A DNA stretch of 23,575 bases from JBGPHT01 sp041484525 (GTDB lineage Bacteria > Acidobacteriota > Terriglobia > Bryobacterales > Bryobacteraceae): positions 1-23,575 of the forward strand of contig JBGPHT010000117.1 of assembly GCA_041484525.1 (NCBI GenBank). Reading direction: 5' to 3'. Made by a program: the position numbers and the translations under genes. Below, piece by piece: positions 6,052 to 14,107 of this stretch (position 1 is its first letter; the number at the start of each line of letters is the position of its first letter). The notes under the pieces are model-generated. The model saw nothing but the letters and a program-made list of their open reading frames with translations, was not told the origin of the DNA and did no database searches.

Positions 6052-7572
6052 TTACGGCTCGAACATTTCCGAAAGCACGCGGCCTATCGAGCCGGCGGGG
6101 GTTTCGACCTCGAGGATCTCGGATAACGTAGGCGCCACGTCGTTGACCGCGGCCGCGTGGTTGTAGCGTCCGGGCTTAATGCCACGGCCCATGAAGATCA
6201 GGGGAACGTGGTTGTCGTAGCTGAATGCAGTGCCGTGACTGGTGCCGGTGGCGGGGAAGATCCAGTAGGGTTCGAGGAGGATTTCCACGTCGGGCCCGCG
6301 GCGGGCGTTGAAGCTGACCTTGACGCGATGCGCCACCGGGTCGTCCTGCGTGAGCCCTTGCATGAGCTGCTCGCGGGTGTAGACGCGGAAGACGTGCGGC
6401 AGCGCAAACACACACTCGGCGGCGGCGCGGTTGACTTCGGCGCGGTTGAGGTTTTTCTGGGCGATCGGATCGAGGTTGAGATAGATGGAGTGCTCGGAGT
6501 CGCTCAGGACCCACGCGCCCTCGCCGTACTTCTGCACCAATCCCGCCTGAATGGCTTTCGAAAACGTGCCCACCGGAATTCGGCCGCCCGGCATCTTGCG
6601 CTGGTTATTCAATTCGGGCATGGGCGCGACCCCGTGGTCGGCGGTGAGGACCACCAGCACATTCTCCGGCCCGGCGGCGCGGCCGGCGGCCTGGAAGAGC
6701 TTCTCGAGGAGCGCGTCGGTGCGCACGCACATTTCGTGGACCTCGGCCGAATCGGGTCCCATCGTGTGCCCGACATAGTCGTTCGAGGAGAAGCTGACGG
6801 CCAGGATATCGGTGCCGGCGTGCTTGCCCAGTTGTTCGTTGCCGAGCGCGCTCTCGGCGAAGGCTTCGATGACTTCGTTGCCCCAGGGACTGGCCTCGAT
6901 CGCCGTGTAGAGAGCGGGCCCGGGGGCGGGAAGCTTTTTCGTGTGCCACATGGTGTTGGCAAACCGATCGCCGGGACGGCTGAGGTTGAACTCTTTCACC
7001 CAGGCCGGGAGGTCAGGGAAGTACCAGGTGCTCGACACGAAGTTGCCGGTGTTGGTATCGAACCAGTACGCCCCGTCGGCCATGCGGCCGACGGGGAGGA
7101 TGGAGGCGCGGTCCTTCAGCGAGATCCCGACGACGTGCGACTGGCCGTTGTTCGCCATCTTCAACTCGTCGCCCACGGTGTCCACGAGGAGGCGGTGGGG
7201 AGAGGAGCCCTCGGCGTCAGGTTTACCGCCGAGGAGTTTCGTGCGGCTGTCGGAGACGCTGGTCACCTTGCGGCGTTCCTCGCGATCGTACCAGTCGTTC
7301 GCGATGATGCCGCTCGTCGAGGGCAGAGCGCCCGAGAGAAACGTGCTGTGGCCCACGGCGGTGATGGTGGGGAAGTGTTCGTAGCGCGCGGCGGTGAAGA
7401 CTGCGCCCTTGGTGAGCAGGCGGTCCAGGCCGGCGTGATATTCGCCGCGGAAACGGGTCAGGTAGTCATAGCGAAACTGATCGATCACGATGGCGAGGAT
7501 CAGTTTGGGCTTGGGAGGTTGCGCCCCGATGAGGGAGGCGGCGAGCAGGACGAACAAGGCTATTCGCTTCAT
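6052..7572 (-). CDS. PafA-type alkaline phosphatase (secreted, alkaline phosphatase superfamily)
   Basis: The 506-residue enzyme has a signal peptide (MKRIALFVLLAASLIGA) and a full active site like that of the PafA phosphatase of Elizabethkingia. Metal ligands are Asp31, Asp265, His269, Asp312, His313 and His446. The nucleophile is Thr71 in HFPTITAVGHS, and Asn92 (IIANDWYD) and the Lys153/Arg155 pair (SLKDRAS) should bind the phosphoryl group. Spacings between most of these residues equal those I recall for PafA (T79, N100, K162, R164, D305, H309, D352, H353, H486). PafA enzymes are periplasmic phosphate monoesterases insensitive to phosphate inhibition. The start at 7572 is chosen for the signal peptide; an in-frame ATG 34 codons upstream lacks support. 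The ribosome binding site is weak. Substrate range (monoester versus diester) is inferred from Lys/Arg, typical for monoesterases. Confidence 0.88.
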   Translation of the reverse strand: MKRIALFVLLAASLIGAQPPKPKLILAIVIDQFRYDYLTRFRGEYHAGLDRLLTKGAVFTAARYEHFPTITAVGHSTFLSGALPSTSGIIANDWYDREERRKVTSVSDSRTKLLGGKPDAEGSSPHRLLVDTVGDELKMANNGQSHVVGISLKDRASILPVGRMADGAYWFDTNTGNFVSSTWYFPDLPAWVKEFNLSRPGDRFANTMWHTKKLPAPGPALYTAIEASPWGNEVIEAFAESALGNEQLGKHAGTDILAVSFSSNDYVGHTMGPDSAEVHEMCVRTDALLEKLFQAAGRAAGPENVLVVLTADHGVAPMPELNNQRKMPGGRIPVGTFSKAIQAGLVQKYGEGAWVLSDSEHSIYLNLDPIAQKNLNRAEVNRAAAECVFALPHVFRVYTREQLMQGLTQDDPVAHRVKVSFNARRGPDVEILLEPYWIFPATGTSHGTAFSYDNHVPLIFMGRGIKPGRYNHAAAVNDVAPTLSEILEVETPAGSIGRVLSEMFEP

Positions 7573-7793
7573 GCGCGGGATTCTCTCAGAGTACACGAAG
7601 CAGGGATTGGAAAACACGCGGTTCGCCCCCGGCACTGTCAACGAGGTAGTCAGCACGGGCGCGCCGTGATGCACACGTGGTGGACAGAGCCCTGATAAAT
7701 AGGTCCGTAAGTTATTGCTAACAAAATACTTCTAGTTCGGAAGGGAGAGTGCACTAGGACATCCCGGGAACTTGGGAACCGGAGGAACCGAAT

Positions 7794-8225
7794 ATGTTGC
7801 GGCCAGCCAAAAGAGAAAAGAACGAACGGAGGAAAAAGGTTCGATTTCCGATGCAGCGGGAGGTCCGGTATAAGCTACTGGAGCAGCAGGCTATCGTGGC
7901 TTCCGGGTCCGGCGAGACGCTGAACATGAGCAGCACCGGGGTGGCGTTTCGGTCGGACCAGGCGCTCAAGACCGGCAGCTTTATCGAGGTGTCGATCAGT
8001 TGGCCGGTGCTGCTCGACGAGAACTGCCCGATGCGTCTGGTGGTGTTCGGACGGCTGTTGCGGTCGGATCGGGGGATCTGCGCCTGCACGGTCAATAAGT
8101 ACGAATTCCGCACGCAGTCGCGCACGCTGCACGCAGTCTCGGGGGGAAGGGCGGACACGATGCTACGCAGATGGGCCGAGACGGTACGCAAAGACGGCGG
8201 AGACAAGATACGCGCCGGGGCATAG
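7794..8225 (+). CDS. PilZ domain protein (c-di-GMP binding candidate)
   Basis: The 143-residue product is a stand-alone PilZ domain. The two binding motifs are present: R-x-x-x-R near the N-terminus (R13-KKV-R17) and N-x-S-x-x-G-x-x-F (N44-MSSTGVA-F52). The intervening beta-strand EVRYKLLEQQ and the later SWPVLLDENCPMRLVVFGRLL follow the PilZ barrel order. PilZ proteins bind cyclic di-GMP and change conformation to control motility, exopolysaccharide or transcription. No partner domain is attached, so its target is unknown. ATG 7794 has CGGAGGA nine bases upstream. The 221-base gap before it contains no gene that I can see. It ends 15 bases before the convergent FmdB-like gene, without an obvious terminator. 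Confidence 0.82.
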   Translation: MLRPAKREKNERRKKVRFPMQREVRYKLLEQQAIVASGSGETLNMSSTGVAFRSDQALKTGSFIEVSISWPVLLDENCPMRLVVFGRLLRSDRGICACTVNKYEFRTQSRTLHAVSGGRADTMLRRWAETVRKDGGDKIRAGA

Positions 8226-8239
8226 CAGGCCCCGCAGCG

Positions 8240-8575
8240 TCAGGATTTGTTTTCGGACTTGGTTTCCGTTTTGGCCGCCGGCTTGGTTTCGGTTTTGCTC
8301 TCGGACTTGGATTCGGATTTGCTTTCCGACTTGCTCTCGGACTTGCTCTCGGAGCCGCCCTCAGACTTGGAGGAAGAGCCGTTCGGTTTGCTGCCGCCGC
8401 GGGCGTAATCCGTAACGTACCAGCCGGACCCTTTGAACTGCAAAGCCGACGGGGAGATCAGGCGCTCGACCTCTCCGCCGCACTCCTGATGCACCTTCAG
8501 CGGTTCATCGGCGAATTTCTGAATCACCTCGAAGTTCTTGCCACAACCGTGACAATTATATTCGTACAGCGGCAT
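8240..8575 (-). CDS. FmdB-family zinc-ribbon protein with Ser/Lys/Glu repeat tail
   Basis: The 111-residue product begins with the FmdB signature MPLYEYNCHGCGKNFEV, with C8 and C11 as the first zinc knuckle. The second knuckle, normally C-P-x-C-G-G, reads H29-Q-E-C32-G-G, so one cysteine is replaced by histidine; a CCHC zinc site is still possible. The conserved ERLISPSALQFKGSGWYVTDY follows (37-57). From residue 72 onward the protein is a low-complexity tail of SESK and TETK tetrapeptides. FmdB proteins are small putative regulators, first noted beside formamidase/amidase genes. Their molecular role is not settled. No amidase gene is nearby. The start is the standard family start. Confidence 0.88.
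   Translation of the reverse strand: MPLYEYNCHGCGKNFEVIQKFADEPLKVHQECGGEVERLISPSALQFKGSGWYVTDYARGGSKPNGSSSKSEGGSESKSESKSESKSESKSESKTETKPAAKTETKSENKS
8282..8353 (-). repeat. 12-bp coding tandem repeat (SESK/TETK units)
   Basis: Six consecutive 12-base units encode, in order on the minus strand, SESK five times and TETK once. The two units at 8330-8341 and 8342-8353 are identical (CTTGCTCTCGGA on the plus strand); the others differ mainly at synonymous positions. The repeat lies inside the FmdB-like gene and probably varies in copy number by slippage. Confidence 0.8.
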
Positions 8576-8657
8576 ATGTTTGCTTCGCTTTATTGTAGCA
8601 GAGGAAAATTACCTGGGCACGTAAGTAGTTGCAGGCTGGACAGTTGTGGCGTGGGAC

Positions 8658-8695
8658 AAAAGTTTGCGTCCTTAACATTCAGGAACGCTAACTTT
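8658..8695. other. Imperfect inverted repeat between divergent genes
   Basis: The arm AAAAGTTTGCGTCC (8658-8671) pairs with GGAACGCTAACTTTT (8681-8695), with one mismatch and one bulge around a 9-base loop. It lies in the 149-base gap between the FmdB-like gene (minus) and the small plus-strand gene at 8725. It could be an operator or a 5' untranslated structure; nothing in the sequence decides between these. Confidence 0.4.
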
Positions 8696-8724
8696 TACTG
8701 AGGCATAGTCGTCTTAGCTGTAGG

Positions 8725-8961
8725 ATGATTCGAAGAGCTTACATGATCGGGGTTCTGACGGCGGTGCTGACAGCCACCGCGGTTCGGACCACTACGGCGT
8801 ATAGCAAGCTCACATCGTCCGCCGCAAATTTCCGGCACTACTTCCGCGATTTGAAGGGCGCCGGGAATTCTCTGAGCACCGTCGAGCGGTTAGTGTTCAG
8901 CCTGGTGATGGCTAACGCCAAGCCGGAGAGCGAACCGTCCGCCCGATCACCTCGAACCTAA
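8725..8961 (+). CDS. Small exported hypothetical protein
   Basis: The 78-residue product has a signal-peptide-like start, MIRRAYMIGVLTAVLTATAV, followed by a short polar region (SAANFRHYFRDLKGAGNSL) and a helix, TVERLVFSLVMAN. The C-terminus is polar. I do not recognise a family. Support is modest: a weak TAGG before the ATG and a plausible N-terminal signal. Codon composition looks coding. It is flanked by an inverted repeat on either side and is convergent with the large TPR-like gene. It might be a chance frame. Confidence 0.45.
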   Translation: MIRRAYMIGVLTAVLTATAVRTTTAYSKLTSSAANFRHYFRDLKGAGNSLSTVERLVFSLVMANAKPESEPSARSPRT

Positions 8962-9016
8962 TTCGGGGACAGGCTACACAACCTCGAAATACAACTTCCG
9001 AATTGTGCGCGACGGG

Positions 9017-9087
9017 CATTTCGGTGGCAGGCAACGAAATTCCGCGCAAAGACGGCGCGGAAGGTTTCGTAGCCTGCCACCGAAATG
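9017..9087. terminator. Long hairpin downstream of two convergent genes
   Basis: The arm 9017-9047 (starting CATTTCGGTGGCAGGC) pairs with 9055-9087 (ending GCCTGCCACCGAAATG). There are 16 perfect outer pairs, then one mismatch, six pairs, a two-base bulge and eight pairs around a 7-base loop. It lies between the convergent genes ending at 8961 and 9093 and would end both transcripts if it acts as a terminator. No uridine tract follows, so it may instead be a repeat element or a transcript-stabilising structure. Confidence 0.55.
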
Positions 9088-9092
9088 GCGGG

Positions 9093-10553
9093 TTACTTCT
9101 TCTTCGGGACGGACTTCTTTACGCCGCCGGGACGCGCGGCGGGAGCGGGCGTACAGGGGGTCACCTTCAGACCGTCGATACCGGCCTTCTCGGTGTCCAT
9201 CGTGAGCATCAGCGGTTCGCGCGTGAATGCGGACGGTATGCCTTTGAACTGGATCTCGCCGGGCTCGGGCTTGCCGGTCAGCGGCGCGTCCAGCTTCAGC
9301 GTGATCTCCGCGCGCGGCGTTCCCTGCTGATCGGGCTCGGAAATCGCTACCAGCAATTCCTTCGAGCGGCAGGCCGGCTTGCCTTCGATCAACGTGCCTT
9401 TCAGCTTCGGCACATCGGCGTTCTTCAACGTGGATTCGAAGTATTGGTCGCCGTTCGGTTCGGTCAACTGCCGCTTGATCCCCATCCACATGGCGAGCTG
9501 CGGGTTTTTCTCCTTGAACTCGTTTTCCTTCCTGGTGGAGATTTCGGCGATCGTCTCGATATGAAAGCCGGCGGGCGGAAGCGGTGACGCCATCGCTTGC
9601 TGCTTGAGCTTATCGAGCCCTTCATCGCTGCCGTGGACGGTGGTGTAGATGCGCTTCAGGTAATCGTCCACCTGCTTGCGGCCGGCGGGGTCGAGACCGC
9701 CCTTTCCAGGCTCGAGCGCGGCGGCCCGGGCATACTCGTAGACGGCCTGCTGCACCTTATTAGGGTCGGTCTTCTGCTGGCATCCGAGCGCGCCGGCCAG
9801 CGCGTAGGAGATCTGCGCATTTTCCGGATATTCCTGCAGCACTTTCGTATACACTCCTTCGGCCGTGGCGCAATGAGCCGCGTCCTTGGTGGCAGCGTAT
9901 TGCTTCATGGCCTGCGTCGCGGGGAAGGTCGCAATCGAAAGCAGCGCCGCCTTGCCCACCGTCTCCACGTCGCTCTTGCCTTTGTTCCAATCGGCCTCGC
10001 TGACGCCGGCCGTCTTCTTTTCGGGAGCGAAGAAGTCCTTGGCGAAATCGAGCAACTGGCGCGCGGCCTTCTCGCCCGTCGCCACTTCCTGCGGCGTGGG
10101 TACCGCCGCCGAATCCGACGCCGTGATCTTGGCGGCGCTCACCGCCGTGGCGTACAACACCTGCAGGATCGTGCTCGGGTCGAGTGAGGTCTTGAGGTCC
10201 TTGTTCAGGAGTTCCGCCGCGGCGTCGAGCGCCTTGGCCGGCTGGTTCGATCCGTTGTAGGACTGAATGTAAAAGTACTGGCGCTCATCCTTATATTCGG
10301 AATCGGGGTATTTCTGCGTCCACGTGGCGAGATCGGTCAGGGCCTTGGGGAAGTTCCTTCCCAGGACGTCCTTGCTGACCTCGTTGTAGATGTCGTATTC
10401 CCCCTGATCCTTCAGGTTTTTTTTGGGAAGCGCACTTTGGGCTGCGGCGGCCGCCCCCTGCGCGCTCGCAATCTGTGGTGTCCCGACGGTCACGACAGCA
10501 CCCAACACGGCGACTGCCGAGATGCCGGTCAGGGTTCTGAACAAATTAATCAC
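9093..10553 (-). CDS. Secreted TPR-like protein of unknown function
   Basis: The 486-residue product starts at a GTG preceded by AGGAGG four bases away, which is decisive; an in-frame ATG at 10658 has no such site. The signal peptide is FRTLTGISAVAVLGAVVTVG..IASAQ, with likely cleavage near residue 32. The N-terminal half is alpha-helical with TPR-like spacing (for example FPKALTDLATWTQKYPDSEY and YTKVLQEYPENAQISYALAG). The C-terminal third (from about EPNGDQYFESTLKNADVPKL) is beta-rich and contains AEITLKLDAPLTGKPEPG. It ends in a lysine tail, KKSVPKKK. Two cysteine-containing motifs (GALGCQQK and PACRSKE) are present. I do not know a named family; acidobacteria have many such periplasmic TPR proteins. 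It is transcribed divergently from the symporter at 10720. Confidence 0.82.
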   Translation of the reverse strand: MINLFRTLTGISAVAVLGAVVTVGTPQIASAQGAAAAAQSALPKKNLKDQGEYDIYNEVSKDVLGRNFPKALTDLATWTQKYPDSEYKDERQYFYIQSYNGSNQPAKALDAAAELLNKDLKTSLDPSTILQVLYATAVSAAKITASDSAAVPTPQEVATGEKAARQLLDFAKDFFAPEKKTAGVSEADWNKGKSDVETVGKAALLSIATFPATQAMKQYAATKDAAHCATAEGVYTKVLQEYPENAQISYALAGALGCQQKTDPNKVQQAVYEYARAAALEPGKGGLDPAGRKQVDDYLKRIYTTVHGSDEGLDKLKQQAMASPLPPAGFHIETIAEISTRKENEFKEKNPQLAMWMGIKRQLTEPNGDQYFESTLKNADVPKLKGTLIEGKPACRSKELLVAISEPDQQGTPRAEITLKLDAPLTGKPEPGEIQFKGIPSAFTREPLMLTMDTEKAGIDGLKVTPCTPAPAARPGGVKKSVPKKK

Positions 10554-10719
10554 TGTGCCTCCTGCCTGTCTGCGCTTTCTTTTTGATAGCCCCGGGTTGC
10601 CGATCACGTTCACAACCCCGGCCCCGAACCGGCGTTGGCGGACCCAACAGCGCCGCATCCGATTCGACTCCGTTTCGGTTCGACTGGTTCCGAATCACAA
10701 ATCATAGCAGATCAACGGT

Positions 10720-12258
10720 ATGCTGGAAGTCGCTCGAATCATGCGCTACCTCGATCTGGCGGTCATCCTGGGGTATCTGGCCGGCATCACGTGGTTCGGC
10801 GCGCAGTTTCGGCGGGGACAGAAGAGCCTTCGCGACTACTTTCTGGGCGGGCGGACGGCGCCGTGGTGGGCCATCTCGCTTTCCATCGTGTCCGCCGAAA
10901 CCAGCACCTTGACGATCGTGGGCACGCCCGCGCTGGCCTACACCGGCAACCTGGGATTTCTGCAGATCGTGCTCGGCTACCTGCTGGCCCGCATCGTGAT
11001 TTCGTTCCTGTTCCTTCCCCATTACTTCCGCGGCGAAATGTTCACCGCCTACGAGCTGATGCGCCGCCGGTTCGGCGAACGCATCCGCAAACTCACCGCC
11101 TCCATGTTCCTTGTGACGCGGGCGCTGGCCGAAGGTGTACGCGTGTACGCTATCTCGCTGGTGGTGGCGATCGTACTGGGTACGGGGGAACGAACGTCGA
11201 TCGCGCTCATCGTACTGCTCACGCTTTTTTACACTTTTGAAGGCGGCATGACGGCGGTGATCTGGACCGACGTGGTCCAGATGACGCTTTACGTGGCCGG
11301 CGCCGTCCTCAGCTATTTCGTAATTCTGGGGAAGATTCCAGGCGGGTGGGACCATGTGGCGGCGGTGGCCGGTGCTGCCCATAAATTTACTATCTTCGAT
11401 TTCCGGTTCGCTCCCACGATGGAATTTTTCTCCCGCACCTACACCTTCTGGGCCGGCCTGGTGGGCGGATGTTTTCTCACTACCGCGAGCCACGGCACCG
11501 ACCAGTTAATGGTGCAGCGCCTGCTGAGCGCGCGCAGCGAATCCGAAAGCCGCACCGCGCTGCTGGTGAGCTGGGCCGTCATCCTGTTCCAGTTCACGCT
11601 GTTCCTGCTGATCGGCGTGCTGCTGTTCGTCTACTACCGCGACACCGGGCAGCCGCCGCCGGTGCAGAATGACCGCATCTATCCGCAGTTCCTGTGGAAC
11701 AATCTTCCGCCGGGGATCGCGGGCTTGACGATCGCAGCCATCCTGGCGGCTGCGATGGCGAACCTGAGCGCGGCCCTCAATTCGCTGGCATCGACCACCG
11801 TGGTGGATTTCATCCGCGCCCGCAAACCGCAATTGAACGATCTCCTGGCGCTGAAAATCGCCCGCTTGGCAACGGTCGCGTGGGGGCTGATCCTGCTTGG
11901 CATCGGGGTCGCGGCGCGCAATTCGAAATCGGTGCTCGAGGCGGGGCTCACCATCGCGTCCATTCCGTTCGGCGCGCTGCTCGGGGTATTCTTGCTGGGA
12001 GTCCTGACGAAAAAGCCGGGTGAGGCGGCGGCGATAGCGGGCACGGTAGCGGGGCTCGCGACGATCCTCTTCGTGAAATTGCGGACGCCGATCGCCTTCA
12101 CCTGGTTCGTGCCGATCGGCACCATCGTGACATTCGGAGTGGCGCTGATTGCTTCGCTGTTCGAACGGCCGAAGCCGCCCGCGGAAGAGGTGCTGGTCCG
12201 GCAACCGGCGGGCGGACTGCCCCATCTTCCGCCGCGGCGCACCACCGCCGAGGAATAA
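10720..12258 (+). CDS. Sodium:solute symporter (SSS family)
   Basis: The product is about 512 residues with some 13 predicted membrane helices, beginning LDLAVILGYLAGITWFGAQF. It carries the SSS hallmark in helix 1-2, DYFLGGRTAPWWAISLSIVS, and the conserved TEGGMTAVIWTDV-like segment (here FEGGMTAVIWTDVVQMTLY). The family couples inward sodium flux to uptake of sugars, amino acids, nucleosides or vitamins; the substrate cannot be read from the sequence. The start is uncertain: ATG 10720 and ATG 10741 (MRYLDLAVIL) are both in frame and neither has a good ribosome binding site. The next gene begins 6 bases after its stop, so they probably form an operon. The gap before it (10554-10719) shows no clear promoter. 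Confidence 0.88.
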   Translation: MLEVARIMRYLDLAVILGYLAGITWFGAQFRRGQKSLRDYFLGGRTAPWWAISLSIVSAETSTLTIVGTPALAYTGNLGFLQIVLGYLLARIVISFLFLPHYFRGEMFTAYELMRRRFGERIRKLTASMFLVTRALAEGVRVYAISLVVAIVLGTGERTSIALIVLLTLFYTFEGGMTAVIWTDVVQMTLYVAGAVLSYFVILGKIPGGWDHVAAVAGAAHKFTIFDFRFAPTMEFFSRTYTFWAGLVGGCFLTTASHGTDQLMVQRLLSARSESESRTALLVSWAVILFQFTLFLLIGVLLFVYYRDTGQPPPVQNDRIYPQFLWNNLPPGIAGLTIAAILAAAMANLSAALNSLASTTVVDFIRARKPQLNDLLALKIARLATVAWGLILLGIGVAARNSKSVLEAGLTIASIPFGALLGVFLLGVLTKKPGEAAAIAGTVAGLATILFVKLRTPIAFTWFVPIGTIVTFGVALIASLFERPKPPAEEVLVRQPAGGLPHLPPRRTTAEE

Positions 12259-12264
12259 AAGCCA

Positions 12265-13668
12265 ATGGAAAAAGCTCAAACGCGGACGGAATTGAAGCGC
12301 GACCTCGGTACCTGGGCCGCGGCCTCGATCGTAGTCGGGACGGTGATCGGCAGCGGCATCTTCCTGGTGCCGAAGACCATGATCTCGCGCGTGGGCACGG
12401 TCGAGTGGGTGTTCGCGGTCTGGGTGGTGGGCGGGATGCTTTCGCTCGCCGGCGCGCTGAGCTACGCCGAACTTGCGGCGGCGCTACCCGAGGCCGGCGG
12501 CGAGTACGCGTTTCTGCGCGAGGCCTACGGACCGATCTGGGGATTCCTCTATAGCTGGACCCAGATGTGGGTGGCGAAAAGCGGCTCGATTGCTACCCTT
12601 GCCACTGGATTTTTCCTGTATTTATCCAATTTCTTTCCGCTGCTCGAAAAGGTTTTCTACAAAGTGCCGGTGCCCCTCGGCGAACACGGCGGGCCGCTCG
12701 AAATCCGCTACGGGCAGATCTTCGCCATCGTACTGATCCTGCTGTTGGGCTGGTTGAATTACTACGGCGTGAAACTGGGCGGCAACGTTCAGGTGGCGGT
12801 GACCGTGGTGAAGGTGACGCTGATTGCGTTCATCATTGCGGCCGGCCTTGGACTCGGTCGCGCGGCCGCACCGGAGGCGGGCGGTCCGGTCGTACCCCTC
12901 ACCTTCGCCGGATTCATCGCCGCCCTGGTGGCAGCGTTGTGGGCGTACGACGGCTGGAACAATGTGAGCATGGTGTCGTCCGAAATCCGCAACCCGCAGC
13001 GCAACCTGCCGCTGGCGCTGATCGGTGGAACATCCGGCGTAATTGCCATCTATTTATTGGCAAATGCCGCTTATTTTCACGTGCTGGCGCCGCGCGAAGT
13101 GGCGGGCGCGACGCGCGTGGCCGCCGACATGATGGGCAAGATCTTCGGCGGCGCCGGCGCCAACGCGGTCTCCATCGCCGCCATGATCAGCATCTTCGCG
13201 GCCTTGAACGGTTCCATCCTCTCGGGCTCGCGCGTGCCCTACGCCGCCGCGCGCGACGGCTATTTCTTTTCCGCCATCGCACGCGTCAATCCGAAGTATC
13301 ACACCCCGGGGGTTTCGATCATGGTGCTGAACGCCTGGGCCGCGCTGCTGGTGCTCTCGGGAAAATACGACGATTTGTTCAACCTTGTAATTTTCGCCAG
13401 TTGGATTCTGTACGGTATGACAGCCGCCGCGGTGATCGTGCTGCGTAAGAAACAACCCAATCTGGAGCGGCCATACCGCACACTAGGCTACCCTGCCGTA
13501 CCGGTACTTTTCATAGTCGGGGCATTTGTATTGATCGTCTCGACGGCAATAGACAAGCCGCTTCAGGCAATCGAGGGCATCACGTTGATCCTGGGGGGCT
13601 TGCCGTTTTATTTTTACTGGAAAAAGCGCCGGAAAAACCAATCAGGCGAGATGTACTACGGAGGTTAG
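12265..13668 (+). CDS. APC-superfamily amino-acid permease (LAT-like)
   Basis: The 467-residue product has about 12 membrane helices and the APC substrate-binding signature in helix 1, VGTVIGSGIFLVP (24-36). Next comes the conserved helix 2 block with ELAAALPEAGGEYAFLREAY. The loop WAYDGWNN in helix 6 is typical of the LAT/amino-acid-polyamine branch. It should exchange or import amino acids across the inner membrane; the exact substrate is unknown. Its ribosome binding site (GAGGA) is embedded in the end of the upstream symporter gene, six bases away, so the two are likely translated from one mRNA. Two transporters in one operon without a catabolic enzyme leave the physiological role open. 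Confidence 0.92.
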   Translation: MEKAQTRTELKRDLGTWAAASIVVGTVIGSGIFLVPKTMISRVGTVEWVFAVWVVGGMLSLAGALSYAELAAALPEAGGEYAFLREAYGPIWGFLYSWTQMWVAKSGSIATLATGFFLYLSNFFPLLEKVFYKVPVPLGEHGGPLEIRYGQIFAIVLILLLGWLNYYGVKLGGNVQVAVTVVKVTLIAFIIAAGLGLGRAAAPEAGGPVVPLTFAGFIAALVAALWAYDGWNNVSMVSSEIRNPQRNLPLALIGGTSGVIAIYLLANAAYFHVLAPREVAGATRVAADMMGKIFGGAGANAVSIAAMISIFAALNGSILSGSRVPYAAARDGYFFSAIARVNPKYHTPGVSIMVLNAWAALLVLSGKYDDLFNLVIFASWILYGMTAAAVIVLRKKQPNLERPYRTLGYPAVPVLFIVGAFVLIVSTAIDKPLQAIEGITLILGGLPFYFYWKKRRKNQSGEMYYGG

Positions 13669-13819
13669 GTACTTTTGTTCGCGAAATTTCACGCAAATTC
13701 TTGTCGATCCATTGAAAATACTTTGTCATTGGAGGGAAAATCGAGGTGTATACTGGAATCATTAAGGATTCCCCACATTTCGTCCGCGGCGAGTCCGTGG
13801 CCGGCCGGGAGGGCAAAGT

Positions 13820-14041
13820 ATGGATGTGAGCAAAATCCTCTCAGAACTGAAAGAGGAACGTCAACAGATTGAGGAAGCGATCTTAAGCCTGGAGCGGTTG
13901 GCGCGTGGGCGCGGCCGCCGCAGGGGCAGACCGCCGTCTTGGATGTCCGAGATTACGGTCAAGAAGCGTGGTCGTCCCCTCGGGAGCAAGAACAAGATTC
14001 AGGCAGCGGGCGCATCGCCCAAAGGTTCGGCCGTAGCGTAG
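13820..14041 (+). CDS. AT-hook mini-protein with N-terminal helix
   Basis: The 73-residue product has an acidic amphipathic helix (ILSELKEERQQIEEAILSLE, 6-25), a basic linker, and two AT-hook cores R-G-R-P at residues 35-38 (RGRRRGRPPS) and 50-53 (KKRGRPLGSKN). AT-hooks insert in the minor groove of A/T-rich DNA. The N-terminal heptads could mediate dimerisation. It should be a small nucleoid-associated or chromatin-like protein; this is inference from motifs. ATG 13820 has GGAGGG seven bases upstream, and a good terminator follows the gene, so it is a single-gene transcript. The 151-base leader has TTGTCA (13723) and TATACT (13749) but with a 20-base spacer, so I do not call a promoter. Confidence 0.8.
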   Translation: MDVSKILSELKEERQQIEEAILSLERLARGRGRRRGRPPSWMSEITVKKRGRPLGSKNKIQAAGASPKGSAVA

Positions 14042-14063
14042 CGAAGAATACAAAAGAAAATAG

Positions 14064-14099
14064 CCGGCATTTCCCGCGAGGGAGTGCCGGTTTATTTTT
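14064..14099 (+). terminator. Rho-independent terminator of the AT-hook gene
   Basis: CCGGCA (14064-14069) pairs with TGCCGG (14085-14090), with inner CCC/GGG pairing and a GCGA loop. TTTATTTTT follows directly. It lies 22 bases after the stop codon at 14041. An A-rich stretch on its left (CAAAAGAAAATA) makes it usable from the minus strand as well, for the convergent gene ending at 14108. Confidence 0.8.
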
Positions 14100-14107
14100 G
14101 CGGCGCG

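Noticed and set aside
6157..7695. 512-residue open frame on the plus strand
   Set aside because: Antisense to the PafA-type phosphatase; valine/glycine/arginine/histidine-rich reading with no domain, typical of a GC-rich shadow frame.
8282..8353. Short tandem repeat considered as a CRISPR array
   Set aside because: Units are 12 bases without spacers and encode an in-frame SESK tail.
13723..13754. TTGTCA / TATACT promoter before the AT-hook gene
   Set aside because: The 20-base spacer is too long for a standard promoter.
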